6,362 nt of DNA from Pyrinomonadaceae bacterium. GTDB taxonomy: Bacteria > Acidobacteriota > Blastocatellia > Pyrinomonadales > Pyrinomonadaceae. Of this stretch, positions 6,039 through 6,362 are shown one piece after another (positions within the stretch are counted from its first letter, which is position 1; every line of letters starts with the position of its first letter). The notes under the pieces were generated by a model that searched no databases, was not told the DNA's origin, and was given only the letters and a program-made list of their open reading frames with translations. The DNA lies in the NCBI GenBank assembly GCA_013812565.1, contig JACCTF010000750.1, forward strand, positions 1 through 6,362, read 5' to 3'. Position numbers and translations under genes: made by a program.

Positions 6039-6362
6039 ATGAAATATACCAATGTTAAGTGCCGTGCATTATCGACCAAATCGCCCCGGCTGCCCAGACT
6101 GCTTGGTGTGATGGCAGCAATCGCGCTCGTCGCTTGTCTCGCCCATTTAGGCACTGTGTCATTTGCTCAGCACAAAGATTCAAACGGCAAGATGATGTCA
6201 GGGATGAAAGGCCGCGTGAAGATGATGGCCGATCCGCTGGCTGAGAAGGCCGGATTGCAAAGCGCGACAGGTTATGCCGAAGTCGATGTCGATAAAGGAA
6301 CGGTGGAGATCACGGTCATGCTGGCCGAGGGAACCTCGCTGCCCGAGGGAACAGTATTGGAG
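6039..6362 (+). CDS. Exported protein of unknown function, N-terminal part
   Basis: The ATG at 6039 opens a frame of 108 codons that continues past the window end. AAAGGA (6027-6032) lies 6 nt upstream as Shine-Dalgarno. Residues 1-43 form an export signal: a basic n-region (KYTNVKCRALSTKSPRLPR), a hydrophobic core (LLGVMAAIALVACLAHLG) and a possible signal-peptidase I site TVSFA-Q. An alternative lipobox LVAC lies inside the core, but the hydrophobic stretch continues after it, which favours the FA-Q site. The mature part begins with a Lys/Met-rich segment (KMMSGMKGRVKMM). It continues into an alternating-hydrophobicity stretch (YAEVDVDKGTVEITVMLAEG) that suggests beta strands. I do not recognise the family. 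It is 125 nt from the SDR with a terminator-like hairpin between, so it is probably a separate transcript. Confidence 0.8.
   Translation, partial: MKYTNVKCRALSTKSPRLPRLLGVMAAIALVACLAHLGTVSFAQHKDSNGKMMSGMKGRVKMMADPLAEKAGLQSATGYAEVDVDKGTVEITVMLAEGTSLPEGTVLE

Overview
This is a bacterial window of moderate G+C (roughly mid-50s % by eye) with Shine-Dalgarno-led genes and no recognisable rRNA, tRNA, CRISPR or IS transposase. Gene content (Crp/Fnr regulator, Glf plus GT4-like glycosyltransferase, aquaporin, general-stress-type SDR, exported protein) fits a free-living, environmental, probably diderm bacterium. An Acidobacteriota-like host is a guess from the style of the proteins and cannot be proved from this sequence.

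Layout. Positions 1-144 hold the C-terminus of a membrane protein, followed 21 nt later by a complete Crp/Fnr-family regulator (166-915, +). This converges on a minus-strand cluster read in the order aquaporin (4484-3705), GT4-like glycosyltransferase (3639-2245) and UDP-galactopyranose mutase glf (2208-939). A 16-bp perfect palindrome (929-944) sits at the convergent junction. A 556-bp non-coding stretch (4485-5040) separates the aquaporin from a divergent short-chain dehydrogenase of the YghA/GS39 general-stress type (5041-5913, +). A signal-peptide-bearing exported protein begins at 6039 and runs off the window.

The most striking element is glf. Its flanking sequence and translation signals are well preserved, but the frame carries two nonsense codons, both at expected Tyr positions (codons 106 and 230). 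It also carries an A+T-rich insertion of about 103 nt (about 34 % G+C) inside the conserved FFRNY-[T]RKQWG motif. Removing 103 nt restores one frame of 388 codons plus stop, the normal length for the family. The right junction of the insertion is the centre of a perfect 16-bp palindrome, half of it insert and half resident gene. The neighbouring glycosyltransferase is intact, so the Galf branch appears recently broken here.

Working together: the GT and Glf would have built a galactofuranose-containing surface glycan. The aquaporin and the stress-type SDR share a divergent regulatory region with a 9-bp inverted repeat next to the aquaporin start and six copies of TTACA in one orientation. A joint envelope/osmotic-stress role is inference only.
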